Under the pieces are notes generated by a model, which worked only from the letters and a program-made list of their open reading frames with translations, did no database searches and was not told the origin of the DNA. The position numbers and the translations under genes were made by a program. From NCBI GenBank assembly GCA_006503535.1, contig QYRS01000006.1, positions 1,178,001 through 1,242,000 on the forward strand: a DNA stretch of 64,000 nt, read 5' to 3'. Positions 1 through 11,332 of the stretch are shown one piece after another (position 1 is the first letter of the stretch; each line of letters begins with the position of its first letter). Source of the stretch: Arthrinium phaeospermum. Its lineage: Eukaryota > Ascomycota > Sordariomycetes > Amphisphaeriales > Apiosporaceae.

Positions 1-297
1 GTTGAAATAATCCATCATTGTAAACTCCTTTGCGCCGTATAGAAAATATCCCTATATCCAACCGGATAGAAGAACGCAGGTCCCGATTCGTCGTACTTGT
101 ACATCCCCTGTGACCCCCTTGGGTCTGGTATTTGCCACTGCCGCATGGTATTCCCCGGCCGAAAACCCCGTGTATATCGTTACGCCATAAATCATATCAC
201 TGGAAGCAACTCCAAAAACCCGACTCCTAGTAATGTGCAGAGGAAAGGTCATGATTCCTTCCCCTCAAAATAGGTTGGGCTAGCATCGATGCTTTCG

Positions 298-1500
298 CTA
301 ATTAGGATGTTTGATCGTCCCACCCCCTGGATTGTTGCCATTCATAGGAGGTGGTTCCTTCTCTGCCTTAATTAGCATCGCAAGCATCGACCCTTCCTTA
401 ACGCGTAATGGCGGTGATCCGACACTGGCTAGAATGCCCGAGATGGCGTATGAGTGAGTCGTCAAGGATATGAAATGCGAGTTGTCCGTGTCGAAGATAT
501 CCTCGAGAAGGCGCTGTTTGCGAGCCGTATGCTCGTCATCCGTCTCTGCCGTTGTCATCCCGTCTCCCCTTCTGGCCCTCCAAAGCGTATCCTCCTCCTT
601 AAAACCGGGCTCAAAGTAGAACTTTGGAAAGTTCTTCTCTATACTCGACCTGGTCCTCCTTCTATCACACGTATGATTCGTTAGCCGCTCTCTAAGATTC
701 TCCTTGACAACGGGCTGGATGTTTCGCCCGTTCTCCCGGAGTACGTCGCCATATATGAGCTCCGTAGTCTCCAGGCACCGGACCATGGGGCTTGTATATA
801 TGGTCCCCGGAATCGGCATCCCATTTTCTCTATTCCACTTCACCCAGTCTTTCGCTAGCTCTTTAGCTTGCTCTCTGCCCTTCTGCACCAGTGGTGAATC
901 AACCCAGTTTATGCACCCGTTCTTATCGCCATGTGAGGCAGGCAACTCGGGCATTTGAGGGAGTTCATCCAACCTGGCTTCATCAACCAATGCCCATTTC
1001 TCCTATATACTTGTGTTAGTCAATGCGCGATCTACTTTTTGCTGGAAAAGGGGGTACCAAATATCGCATACCTTCCATTGGGAGCCCACTGCATCCATGA
1101 CGACGTTGTGAACACCTCTGCCATGGCGCACGACGTATATCACCTTATACAATACATCGCCCTCGCCTTCGCTGTTCAGCTTTGCGACATGGCTTTCTAA
1201 CCTCTTCCACTGTGATGAGGGCGGAAATGGTTTGCGATCCTGGTCATAGTCCTTCTCCTCGATGATGCCCAATTGGTCGTATGTGGCGATGGTGGTAGGC
1301 GAGCTGGAGCTGTTGTTCTGGCCATCTTGGGTATAGTCCACAAATATCTCCTGAACGGTTGTGAACTTGTACTTGCGACTCATTCCCAGGGAAGGCGTCG
1401 CGCAATCTGCGGTTGCTGTGGTGATTGTTAATTTCGAACGGCTCTGAAAGGTATGTTTGACCACGCGTTTGATGAGGCTACGTAATCTTTTAACGGACAT
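298..1500 (-). CDS. Histidine phosphatase superfamily protein (phosphoglycerate mutase-like, PMU1-type)
   Basis: This is a two-exon gene. Exon 1 runs 1500-1072 and exon 2 runs 1002-298, joined across a 69-bp intron (GTATGC donor, CTAAC branch, ATAG acceptor), giving 377 aa. The joined frame reads ...GSQWK|EKWALVDEARL.... The N-terminal part carries the catalytic RHG motif (VVRHGRGVHN, about residue 120). A C-terminal THSYAISGIL segment supplies the second family histidine. The family transfers phosphate through a phospho-histidine. Fungal members of this length are mostly uncharacterised phosphatases rather than glycolytic mutases. No signal peptide is visible, so a cytosolic location is inferred. 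The start is the only ATG in frame near the 5' end of exon 1. Substrate is unknown. Confidence 0.85.
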
Positions 1501-2795
1501 TGCTGCTTGAGTATTGTGCCACGGAGGGCGTACCGTACGTAGTGCGGTTGGACACTAAATACACTGCCTCAAAGTCGCAAGTGTAATAACTGAGTAGTCG
1601 CCTGCTGCTGACGGCTAGAGCGACATCTGATGCGCGCGTGGAGGTTCAACATTGATCGCTGCGGCTTGTAGAAAGGAGGAACCAACTTGGTGAGCAATTG
1701 CTGCGAACGAGTCACCGGATTGGGTAGTAGTCATCACCCCTTTGGAGGCTGGTAAATCCGATCAGGTGGATGAGACGGGCGAAGAGAGCCTCGCCTCCCC
1801 CCCAAAAGCTGTTCAAGGCTTCCACCCAGGTCCCTTCCGCTCAGTTGCCGTGTCGGTGCGGGGTAGCTACTTGGGTTCCGACTTATCCAGTGCTGGAGTG
1901 CTGCCATGCACACAAATGCAAGCACTTACTGCACAAACTAAGCACAGCCCCAGCCACTCAGCCCTGGGCGCAGCCAGTCTAATGTCAGATCAGATGGCCA
2001 CAAGATCAAGTCCGGGAGGGTCACCCATCAATTGGTCTTAAGGCAGGCAGGCAGGCAGGCAACATCTAACAACCGCCTCCCGCCTTCACTTTCCACACAA
2101 ATTCGGAGGTACATATAATTGGGCTCATATACGCATGCCCTCCTCCCATTGCGGCTGACATAGCGCCGGCCTAGTCGCATTCCGGACCCCAGAATCGGGC
2201 TGGCGCGAAATGATGGGTCCTGGCAACAGGGTAAGTGGTACGGGCGGTTGGAGGACTGTCTTTGTCCAATGTTGCTTTTGCGCCTATGTGTCTCAGCATC
2301 ACCACATCTGGCCGGGCTGGTCGCTGAAGCTGAAGTTGTAACGTATCGGATTGATGCTGAACCTATCGATTTTGGAAATTGCGCGGAGGACGAAGTTGCC
2401 GCCCGAAAAAGAGAGGTACAGAAGCGCTGCATGCACTGGTTCGTTGTCCATGTAAGCACCACCAATCTCAGCTTTGCCGCCCCCTGCGTACCCTGGTCTG
2501 CGGCAGGTTGGTGTTCCCACCGCTTATCACTTTTCTTCGAAAAATAATCGACAGACAGCCTGCTTCAACATGTGGGATCGGTCGCTTCGTAAAACTCGAT
2601 GCATTCCCACCAGCCTCAAGGCGGACTCACTCCTGTCGAGTAAGCCGGGCGTTTTCTCGATTCGTTATTTCTTTGGAGGCATAGCGACATTGTTTCTTTC
2701 CTTGCCTTAAAGACTACTACCTTTTACTCCACAAGAGTGCAGCCCACTCAATCCCCAGCCTTATCCCGGACTTGTCAACCCGAGTTCCTGGCAGA
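1501..2795. other. Intergenic region, divergent promoters
   Basis: No convincing gene is visible. The stretch separates two divergently transcribed genes and so should hold both promoters. A short (GGCA)n tract lies at about 2043-2061. A 73-codon open frame on the minus strand (2299-2520) has no recognisable family. Confidence 0.6.
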
Positions 2796-4576
2796 ATGGA
2801 AATTTTGCGGGAGTACGCTGCAATTGAATACAAACGAGAGAAAGACAGCCGGTTTGCCGCTCAATCATGCCAGGAACTATACTTATACAGCGCTTTCGAT
2901 GTGCCTGGCCAACCTTTCGAGGATCCTACTTATACGCGTTTAGACGAGGTAGGCTTATTTGAGCAACTGGAAGAGAACGGGACCACGCGAACATGCTCGG
3001 GTCCACACGCGGCGTCTCTCCAGTTGGTGTTTTTGCCCGTGGACGCAAAAGGGAGAGGGTTTTGCCTCAGCAAGCGCCGTTTGCGAGACCTGTGCAAGCA
3101 CCTCAACCTGGATGATACGCTGCTGGGTTTCCTGGTCTCGTCTAGATCAGGATGGTACCACGTTGATTCCGGGAACGGATGTCACAGCTTTCTCTACAAG
3201 GACTACTTGTACTCGATGGCATGGTCCTTCAATGCGGAAACGATGGAGACTAGAGCCCTAGTTTCTGAACGGAGCGAATGGAGGGATAAATCCTTCCTGA
3301 AGAAGGAAGTCCAAGAAAAGGGACATCAGGAGAAGGGAAACCAGAAAGTTCCGATCAAACAGGAGTTCTGTCTGCCAGGACTGAAGGGCCAACATTTGTA
3401 CCATCCTCTCACTCTTGCGTTCTTTGGCTTGGTTGATGCAACATGCTATTTGGATAGAGTCATCGTTACGGACGGCTACAGTCTTGGCGACATTGAGAAA
3501 TTGACGAATCATGGGGCTTGGGTGAGAATGGAAGAAAAACTCAAGGCGAAGAAAAAGCCTGAGCATGGGCAAGCCTCCCGCGCCGAACATGGTGCCCAGC
3601 CGCAACAAGAGTGTCATCGTCACATCTCGGAGCAACAGATTCAAGGCCATAAGGCAGGGCAGTTGGAGGAAGCTGAAGCATCTAAGAAGAAGGTGGAAGA
3701 GTTTTCCGACGCTTCGAAGAAAATTGCCACAGTAATCGGCGTTTTCTCGAACTTGTTCAAAAGCGTCGGCGTTGCGAAATCCATAACCGAGACACTGGAG
3801 AATACCAACGACTGGGAAGATTGGACTAAGAAAGCCATCAAGAAAGGCGGTTCAGAGCACCAGGAGCACGCCCTTACGCAGTTCGAGCTGGTGGCCAAGT
3901 CCATGCGAGGTGCGGTGCAGCTACTGCGCGCAAGGGTCCATACGGTCAATGAGTCGGCGCTCTCTACCCAGAAACGAGCTAAGGCTCAAGCCAACGTCGT
4001 GAGTTATTGTTACTTATCTATACACGACGATGATCTTGCAACACCTAGCTAACTAAATTTCATCAGGTTGCTGGGCTGATTGCTCGTGAAGACACACGCA
4101 TCGGTCATGTACTGGCCGACCGAGCCAGACGGGACGGCAGCACCATGAAGGTGATCGCCCTGATGACCATGGCCTTTCTACCGGCGACCTTCTTCGCCGC
4201 GCTCTGGTCTATCCCCGTATTAGAGGAACCTGGCCTGACCAAGGACAACTTCTGGGTCTATTGGGCTTTTACTGTCCCAACCACCATCGTTATCTTCTTC
4301 GTCTGGGACTGGCTGAATGACAAGAACCTCTGGGAGCTCAAGAAACTGGACACCTACCACGCGGCTTACCATGCGTTCATGAGAAGGTTCAAGAAGACCA
4401 ACGACACACGCACCAGCGAAGGTGTCAAGGAAGATGCTGTCGTGAACCATGGCGACCCAAGCGAGCTAATGCTGGGTGGCCAGTACACTCTACCCACTCA
4501 CACAGGAGATCTCGAGAAAGGCGACAGGAGGTCAACTCCTTCCCCATTCCCCAGAAACCCCTCGCCACCGAACTAA
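2796..4576 (+). CDS. CorA-like membrane protein (fungal CorA/ZntB-like family)
   Basis: Two exons, 2796-3998 and 4067-4576, are joined across a 68-bp intron (GTGAGT donor, CTAAC branch, TCAG acceptor), giving 570 aa. The frame upstream of the first ATG is open only from a TTG, so the ATG at 2796 was chosen. The long N-terminal part is soluble, with a charged Lys/Glu-rich stretch around residues 240-300 and helices rich in A/K/E before the membrane part. Two hydrophobic segments lie near the C terminus (about 428-448 and 460-481), separated by a short loop, followed by a cytosolic tail. This two-helix C-terminal layout is that of CorA-type divalent cation channels. The GMN signature after helix 1 is not seen, so cation transport is uncertain. 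The same topology occurs in many uncharacterised fungal proteins. Confidence 0.75.
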
Positions 4577-5329
4577 ACGCATTGGACTGCCTGTCGCAAT
4601 TCGCATCATATTTGTGCTATTAAATTGCATACTTCCCTTCAGACTGTCTCGTCATCATATATTTGGGTCAAAATGGCTGGGTCACGACGTTAACGAATCT
4701 TGTTATGTACTAACACCAGCTGGCTGCGGAAATCGCCCGGGATACCAAAATTAGAGTATATAACGTTTATAGGACTGCAGATTGTGTCAATAAAACTTCA
4801 TGTCAACAATATTTCTTGAGGTCGAATTGTGCTGAAGTGCTTGGGTGTGTGCTGCCTCTTCTGGCTTGGAATTCTAGACGGAGTGGTCGGTCGGCAAATA
4901 GCCGCCTGCCGCAGGCATCGTAGCATCCCTTACCGCTGCGAGATACGCGATTGATCCAGACCAATCACTATCTACCTATACGGCTGCTGCCTTGACGATT
5001 GAGGAGTCGTAGCAAACAGCGGTTCCATTTTCATCAGGGTCAGCTGGTGGAGTTATTGGCAGTTGGCTCCGCACGAAGCTTTACCAACAGGCCGGCAAGC
5101 GCCACGCTGGAAACCTTACCTACCTATCGGAGATGCAAGTCGACCTTACATATTCCTCATTCCTTCCCATGACTCATCTAATACTTTGGCATTATATATT
5201 TGACAGGCAGCATTGTGACATATTTACAGAGCCAAATCGCAATTAATTGATCTCATCTTTTGCACCTCAAAGGAATCACCATCTACAGTAAACACACATC
5301 TTCCATACCCGAACCAAGTGCTGGTCACC
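4577..5329. other. Intergenic region with putative TATA element
   Basis: It holds the 3' flank of the CorA-like gene and the promoter of the phosphoesterase gene. A TATATATT element at about 5193-5200 lies about 135 bp before the downstream ATG. Nothing else is recognised. Confidence 0.5.
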
Positions 5330-6184
5330 ATGGTCAAGATCCAGATCCAGTCGGACCTCCACCTGGAGGTGTCGAGGTTCTACGACTTATACGAGATCGT
5401 CCCGAAAGCGCCGTACCTGGCTCTCCTTGGCGATATCGGGTGCTTCTCCAAGGGCTACGACGAGTACGCCAAGTTCCTCCTCGTGCAGCTGCGGAACTTC
5501 AAGGCCGTGCTGCTCGTCCTGGGAAACCACGAGCCCTACTACTCGGACTGGGAGGAGGCGAAATGGTACGTGGCCAAGTTCCAGGAGGACGTGGCGGCCC
5601 GGAAGCGGGCGGGCGAGCAGCTGGGGACGTTCGTCTTACTCGACCAGACCAGGTTCGACATTGATGACGAGGAAGGGGAGGGCGACGGGGCAGGCGTCAC
5701 GATTCTAGGGTGCACGCTCTTCTCGAGCGTGCCGCAAAAGTCGCGCAAGGACGTCGGTTTCGGGCTCAACGACTTCAACTTCATCGAGAACTGGGGCGTC
5801 GACGAGCACAACGGGGCGCACGCGAGCGACGTCGCCTGGCTCAACTCCGAGGTCCGGTCCCTCGAGGCGGCGGCGGCGGCATCCGGGTCAGACGGGACGG
5901 CGAGGCGGCGGCGGATCGCCGTTCTGACGCATTATTGCCCGACGTTCGACGAGCGCGCGCAGGACCCCCGGCACAAGAACAGTCCCCTCCAGTCCGGGTT
6001 CGCGACCGACCTGAGCGGCGAAGCGTGCTGGACGAGCGAGGCGGTCAAGCTGTGGGCTTTCGGGCATACGCATTACAATTGCGACTTCAACGACGAGCAT
6101 GGGAAACGCATATACAGCAACCAGCGCGGGTACGCCTTTAGCCAGTCGCCTGGCTTTGACGGGACGGCAGTGGTGGACGTTTGA
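5330..6184 (+). CDS. Calcineurin-like metallophosphoesterase
   Basis: Intronless, 284 aa. All five metallophosphatase blocks can be read in order: D-x-H (SDLHLE, Asp9/His11), GD (LLGDIG, Asp35), GNHE (Asn66/His67), a lone H (LTHYCP) and GHTH near residue 250. Together they bind the dinuclear metal centre that hydrolyses phosphomono- or diesters. The protein ends soon after the last block, so it is a bare catalytic domain with no signal peptide or membrane segment, most likely cytosolic. The start ATG sits in a good context (CACCATGG). A frame extension upstream lacks an ATG. Substrate cannot be told from sequence. Small fungal members of this kind are usually annotated only as Ser/Thr phosphatase-like. 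Confidence 0.9.
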   Translation: MVKIQIQSDLHLEVSRFYDLYEIVPKAPYLALLGDIGCFSKGYDEYAKFLLVQLRNFKAVLLVLGNHEPYYSDWEEAKWYVAKFQEDVAARKRAGEQLGTFVLLDQTRFDIDDEEGEGDGAGVTILGCTLFSSVPQKSRKDVGFGLNDFNFIENWGVDEHNGAHASDVAWLNSEVRSLEAAAAASGSDGTARRRRIAVLTHYCPTFDERAQDPRHKNSPLQSGFATDLSGEACWTSEAVKLWAFGHTHYNCDFNDEHGKRIYSNQRGYAFSQSPGFDGTAVVDV

Positions 6185-7454
6185 GGGTTGATTGACAGGC
6201 AACCTCGGACGATCTTCCAAATATGCGAATCTATGCCCAAGAAACAGTGATAGCAACATTCACCGACGGCTTGGGGCTCTGCGCGCAACGTCAAGACATC
6301 CTAGCTCTAGATGTCTGCACTTTCACCTGCGGCCTTTAGGTGGCGGCTTTTGTGGAGGACTACTGCGAGTTTGGTCGATATAAGTACGTTCTTCTGGACA
6401 AGACGTTATCAAGCCGCGAGAACTGATCTCTTGTGCAAAAATAGGCCCAGAATATATATCAGTTCCAAGAAACTTAATAATCTTGAAGACTTCGATATAT
6501 ATCTACTCGCGTACTATGACTGAAGGTAGGGTGCACTTTGTCTCGGGGAAATCAGGCTATATGCAGTTCAGACACATCATGATTCACGAGACATGTAGTT
6601 TTACTTTGCTCTGCAGCTAGGTAAGGTACGTTTCGGTCGACTGCATCGGCACTTGAACAGAGCAAACTACGTTCACCTACTCTTTTTTCTGGCAGCGGCA
6701 GTCGTGCGTGTCGGCCCCTATTTATTGTAGCCACAAAACATGCCGCACTCCGTGGCTTATTCGGGTTCGTACACGTATACCGTATTCGGGTCGCGGCGAC
6801 CAATCGTGCCGTCCGATGGATTGTACTTGTACGTGTAGCAAAAACAAAATTGGCTAATGTGACAACGCGATTTACCACTTGGCAGGGGAATCGAGCGTTG
6901 CGGGACCGGTTGAGGCTAGAACCATTGGCAAATGAAATTGCCATTCGAACTTTTTGCTGTCGAATCTCGGGCAGCTAACCACGATAGGAATGGTGGGGGC
7001 GCCGCTGTCCAATTGACTTTGTCGTTTTCGCAACGGAGAGGAGCATCGACAGCAGGGAGAGCAGAAAAGGCACCTTAACTCGACTAATAAACAAGCAAAG
7101 CGGTGGCCAGCATGTGCTTCTTCTCCTGAATGGCAGATTGTCGCTTGGGCAGAATCTTGGGTCCCTTCGCGACGGGGAAAAGGGGATCCAGTTTAATCAA
7201 ATAATAGACCAGATTGACTGTTACGGGCTCCAAGTACTACTGCATACTAGCAGCTCCCTTTTCTTAAAGTTGACTTGACTCGCTGGCAGACTTGCAAGCG
7301 GAGGCTATTGTGATCGAACCATTAGCTACTTCCAGACCGTTGCTTGCTGCTTCTTCTTCTGCTTCCCTCCCTCTTTCACACTTCCCCTTCGACTAATTAC
7401 CAAACTTTAATCAACTACCCGCTTCAACTCTTCTTCTACGCCAAATCATTCAAC
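6185..7454. other. Intergenic region, ERG6 promoter
   Basis: No gene is seen. The part next to ERG6 contains a pyrimidine-rich tract (about 7349-7399) made of repeated CTT/CCT runs, a common feature of strongly expressed fungal promoters and 5' leaders. I did not find a convincing sterol regulatory element by eye. Confidence 0.55.
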
Positions 7455-8753
7455 ATGGCCTCCAAGAGCAAGATCCTCGAGAAGCAGGACCGCGAGCGCG
7501 ATGCCGCCTTCAACACCGCCATGCACGGTGAGGCATCCGGTGCCGATGGTGGTTTCCGCGCCATGCTGCGTAAGGGTGGCGGTACCGCTGCCCAGCGCGC
7601 TGCCACCGAGGAGTATTTCAAGCACTGGGACAACCAGGACGCAAAGGACGAGACCGAGGAGACTCGAGCGGTAAGTAGCATTCTGCACCCCAAACTCGCT
7701 TGACGATGCTCGAAAGGGGTCGTACGATGTCTTTCGTGCCAACCTCCTGGTGAGAACGACGGCTTTTAGGAACCCATGAAACTGATTTCTGTCCTCTGCC
7801 CGCAGAAACGAACCGCCGAGTACGCCACGCTCACCCGCCACTACTACAACCTCGCGACCGACTTGTACGAGTATGGCTGGGGCCAGTCCTTCCACTTCTG
7901 CCGCTACTCGATCGGCGAGTCCTTCTACCAGGCCATCGCGCGCCACGAGCACTACCTCGCACACCAGATCGGCATCAAGGAGGGCATGAAGGTGCTCGAT
8001 GTTGGTTGCGGTGTGGGTGGCCCCGCCCGCGAGATCGCCAAGTTCACCGGTGCCCACATTACCGGCCTGAACAACAACGACTACCAGATTCAGCGCGCCA
8101 CTGCCTACGCGAAGAAGGAGGGTCTGTCGCACCAGCTGGCCTACGTCAAGGGCGACTTCATGCAGATGGACTTCCCCGACAACAGCTTCGACGCGGTCTA
8201 CGCCATCGAGGCTACCGTGCACGCTCCCGAGCTGTCGGGCGTCTACAGCGAGATCTTCCGTGTCCTGAAGCCCGGTGGTGTCTTCGGCGTCTACGAGTGG
8301 CTCATGACCGACGACTATGACAACGACAACCTGCACCACCGCGAGATCCGTCTGGGAATCGAGCAGGGTGACGGTATCTCCAACATGGTCAAGGTCTCGG
8401 AGGGTCTCGAGGCCATGAAGATCGCTGGATTCACCATGATGCACCACGAGGATCTGGCTGACCGCCCCGACCCCATGCCCTGGTACTGGCCCCTGGCCGG
8501 TCAGTGGAAGTACATGCAGAGCATCTACGATATCCCTACCATTGCGCGCATGACCTGGTGGGGACGTGGTCTTGCCCACCGCTTCGCTGGTATGCTGGAG
8601 ATGCTGCGAGTGGCTCCTGCCGGTACTAGGAAGACGGCCGACAGTCTTGCGGTTGCTGCTGACTGCCTGGTCGCTGGTGGTCGGGAGCACCTGTTCACCC
8701 CTATGTACCTGATGGTCGGCAAGAAGCCCGTCCACACCAACGGCTCGTCATAA
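7455..8753 (+). CDS. ERG6: Sterol 24-C-methyltransferase
   Basis: Two exons, 7455-7670 and 7806-8753, phase 0, with a 135-bp intron (GTAAGT...CGCAG), giving 387 aa, typical for the family. The enzyme transfers methyl from S-adenosylmethionine to C-24 of zymosterol in ergosterol synthesis, at the ER and lipid droplets. The aromatic sterol-binding block [11 protein letters not shown] lies at about 93-103. SAM-binding motif [11 protein letters not shown], follows at about 136-145. Later come the family blocks EATVHAPE and LKPGG. The C-terminal half reads PRPDP..WYWPL-like, as in other Erg6 proteins. Codon use is strongly biased to C-ending codons, fitting high expression. The start ATG follows a CT-rich leader and agrees with the usual N terminus. 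Confidence 0.97.
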
Positions 8754-10189
8754 AAGACAGGGCGATGGCGATAGAAGGGAAGAGTGACAGAAGAATAACA
8801 TAATGAGGTGCAAGCAGGGGCACATTGATGACAACACCAAACATCACAAATACCAAGCATCCCTCCAGAGAAGAGGGCAGACGTCACGAGACCGCGACTG
8901 ACAGCCAACCAAAGCTGCATATATCCCTTAGTGGTAATAGAGGGCCGAATGCTGACAGTACCACCGCCTCCCCCGTCTTACCACATCAGTGGGAGAGACC
9001 GGAACGACAGTGGGATGGAGCTCGGTTCCTTGATTCTATGTATCTATTTTCCGAACCCGACCTTAGCATTTGGCGGAGTATGGGGGTTTAGATGAAAAGT
9101 CAGCATCGACACAAGAGCATGTTAGAACTAATACAAATTATGAACAACCCTTTCTGATCCACCTACATACAAGAAGAGTGCTGGCGGCTGTGGTATCTAC
9201 AAAATTTATGAAGCGCCAATGGCGTCGCGAATTGACTTTTTGGGGTGTAGGTTTGCTCGCTGGGACCTGCTGGAGCTTCGGGGCTTGAAAGTTCTCTAGG
9301 TCCGACCTGTAGCTCTGAAGCTCACCTGGTGAAATGAATTGAGCCTGTTGACAGCTTTGCACGCATTAGATCTGGACTTGGTATACTGCTGCAGCCAATG
9401 GGTAAACTTTCATCCAATTCTCGAAGAGCGAGAGACGAGCAATATGCCTGGTGCTTTATATATTCATAATCTACATGTACATAGCTTCCAACACCGTCGA
9501 GTTGACAGGAAGACATCGGGCATCCCCAACGAAGATTCGTGGTGTCGTTGATAACGTCGGAGACTTCTGTTCAGATAAGAGGGCCGACCCTTGAGCTAGT
9601 TCCAGATCCGGTAGCAGGCTTAACCAGAATAAAACTAGCGCAATTGGGATATCTGGGCAAGCCCAACAAGAGTGGTTTCCTATTCTCCCCGAGAAAAAAA
9701 GTTGAGCGCAAAAGTCGGGACCTGACTTGGCTTTGCTCGCCTGGGATTGGTTCAGCAGCGCAAAAGTATCCAGCAAAAATCAGAAAGGCTGTACCAGCTA
9801 GAGGGAAAAAATCCCTCCAACGAATCTCATTGCTTGATTGCGACCAGCAGCCCAGCCCAGCGACCCCCCCAGATCCCTCCAGATAGAGTCAGTGAGAGAG
9901 AGAAGAAACAGGACCCAAGCATTGAAGACAGCTTAGCTCCAGCAGCGCAGCTTCCCCCCTGTAAACCACCTAACACTTTTTTGCTGTCTGCATGCTGACT
10001 TGATTTTCCACCCTTCCACGACTTCCGATCCCCAGTCCGAAATCTCACTTCCTGTCAATTGCTTGTCTGCCTGCCACATTTTCCGGCGGACCTCGGATTG
10101 GACTTGATCCTGTCTTTCTTTTTCCTTCTACCCTCTCTTAGCCAATTGACCCTTCTCCCGTCGCCTGTCTCCCGATAGCCTCCAACAAA
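8754..10189. other. Intergenic region, PDB1 promoter
   Basis: It holds the ERG6 3' flank and the promoter of the E1 beta gene. A pyrimidine-rich block (about 10107-10145) lies just before the PDB1 start. Short open frames here have no recognisable product. Confidence 0.55.
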
Positions 10190-11332
10190 ATGTCGCGATA
10201 CCTTCGACCGGCGGCCCGCGCTGCTGCCTCCGTCTCGCGAGCCACCGCCTTCTCTCCCTTCGCCTCCTCCACCATCCGAGCCATTCCCCGGGCTACCCCC
10301 ATATTCGCCCAAAGAAGGACGTACGCCGACAACAAGGGCGTCAAGGAGTACACGGTCCGTGATGCCCTGAACGAGGCTCTGGCCGAGGAGCTCGAGGGCA
10401 ACGACAAGGTCTTCGTCCTCGGTGAGGAAGTCGCCCAGTACAATGGTGCATACAAGGTGACCAAGGGTCTCCTCGACCGCTTCGGCGACCGCCGTGTCAT
10501 CGACACCCCGATCACCGAGTCCGGTTTCTGCGGTCTCGCTGTCGGTGCCGCCCTCAGCGGTCTCCACCCCGTCTGCGAGTTCATGACCTTCAACTTCGCC
10601 ATGCAGGCCATTGACCAGATTGTCAACTCCGCCGCCAAGACCCTGTACATGTCCGGTGGTATCCAGCCCTGCAACATCACCTTCCGTGGCCCCAACGGTT
10701 TCGCCGCTGGTGTCGGCGCCCAGCACTCCCAGGACTACAGCGCCTGGTACGGTTCCATCCCCGGTCTCAAGGTCGTCGCGCCTTGGTCCGCCGAGGATGC
10801 CAAGGGTCTTCTCAAGGCCGCCATCCGTGACCCCAACCCCGTCTGTGTCCTCGAGAACGAGCTTCTCTACGGCCAGAGCTTCCCCATGTCCGAGGCCGCC
10901 CAGAAGGACGACTTCGTCCTCCCCATCGGCAAGGCCAAGGTCGAGCGCCAGGGTAAGGACATGACCATTGTCTCCCTCTCCCGCTGCGTCGGCCAGTCGC
11001 TCGAGGCTGCCGATCAGCTCAAGTCCAAGTACGGCGTCGAGGCTGAGGTCATCAACCTGCGCTCCGTCAAGCCCCTCGACCTCGAGACCATCATCCAGAG
11101 CATCAAGAAGACTGGCCACCTGATGGTCGTCGAGTCCGGCTTCCCCGCTTTCGGTGTCGGTTCCGAGATCCTCGCCCTGGCCATGGAGTACGGCTTCGAC
11201 TACCTCAAGGCCCCCGGCCAGCGAGTCACCGGTGCCGAAGTCCCCACTCCCTACGCTCAGAAGCTCGAGGAGATGGCCTTCCCCACCATTGACATCATCG
11301 CCAACCAGGCCGCCCGACTTCTCAAGGTCTAA
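10190..11332 (+). CDS. PDB1: Pyruvate dehydrogenase E1 component subunit beta, mitochondrial
   Basis: Intronless, 380 aa. With the alpha subunit it forms the thiamine-diphosphate E1 enzyme that decarboxylates pyruvate in the mitochondrial matrix. The first ~43 residues are rich in Arg/Ala/Ser and lack acidic residues, ending QRRTYAD, a classic mitochondrial presequence. Mature blocks include [39 protein letters not shown], the [14 protein letters not shown] segment, [22 protein letters not shown] and the C-terminal [14 protein letters not shown] region of the transketolase C domain. Length and order match the family throughout. Codon bias is very strong, as for ERG6. A 454-codon antisense frame is only a shadow of this bias. 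Confidence 0.97.
   Translation: MSRYLRPAARAAASVSRATAFSPFASSTIRAIPRATPIFAQRRTYADNKGVKEYTVRDALNEALAEELEGNDKVFVLGEEVAQYNGAYKVTKGLLDRFGDRRVIDTPITESGFCGLAVGAALSGLHPVCEFMTFNFAMQAIDQIVNSAAKTLYMSGGIQPCNITFRGPNGFAAGVGAQHSQDYSAWYGSIPGLKVVAPWSAEDAKGLLKAAIRDPNPVCVLENELLYGQSFPMSEAAQKDDFVLPIGKAKVERQGKDMTIVSLSRCVGQSLEAADQLKSKYGVEAEVINLRSVKPLDLETIIQSIKKTGHLMVVESGFPAFGVGSEILALAMEYGFDYLKAPGQRVTGAEVPTPYAQKLEEMAFPTIDIIANQAARLLKV

Noticed and set aside
52..252. 66-codon minus-strand frame near the left edge
   Set aside because: Short, no motif, and too close to the edge to judge. It might be an exon of a gene beyond the window, but nothing supports this.
2028..2465. 145-codon minus-strand frame
   Set aside because: No recognisable family, Cys/Arg/Ser-rich random composition, and it covers likely promoter sequence.
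7446..8735. 429-codon minus-strand frame opposite ERG6
   Set aside because: It overlaps the ERG6 exons and its intron completely, and has a composition typical of an antisense frame in GC-rich genes.
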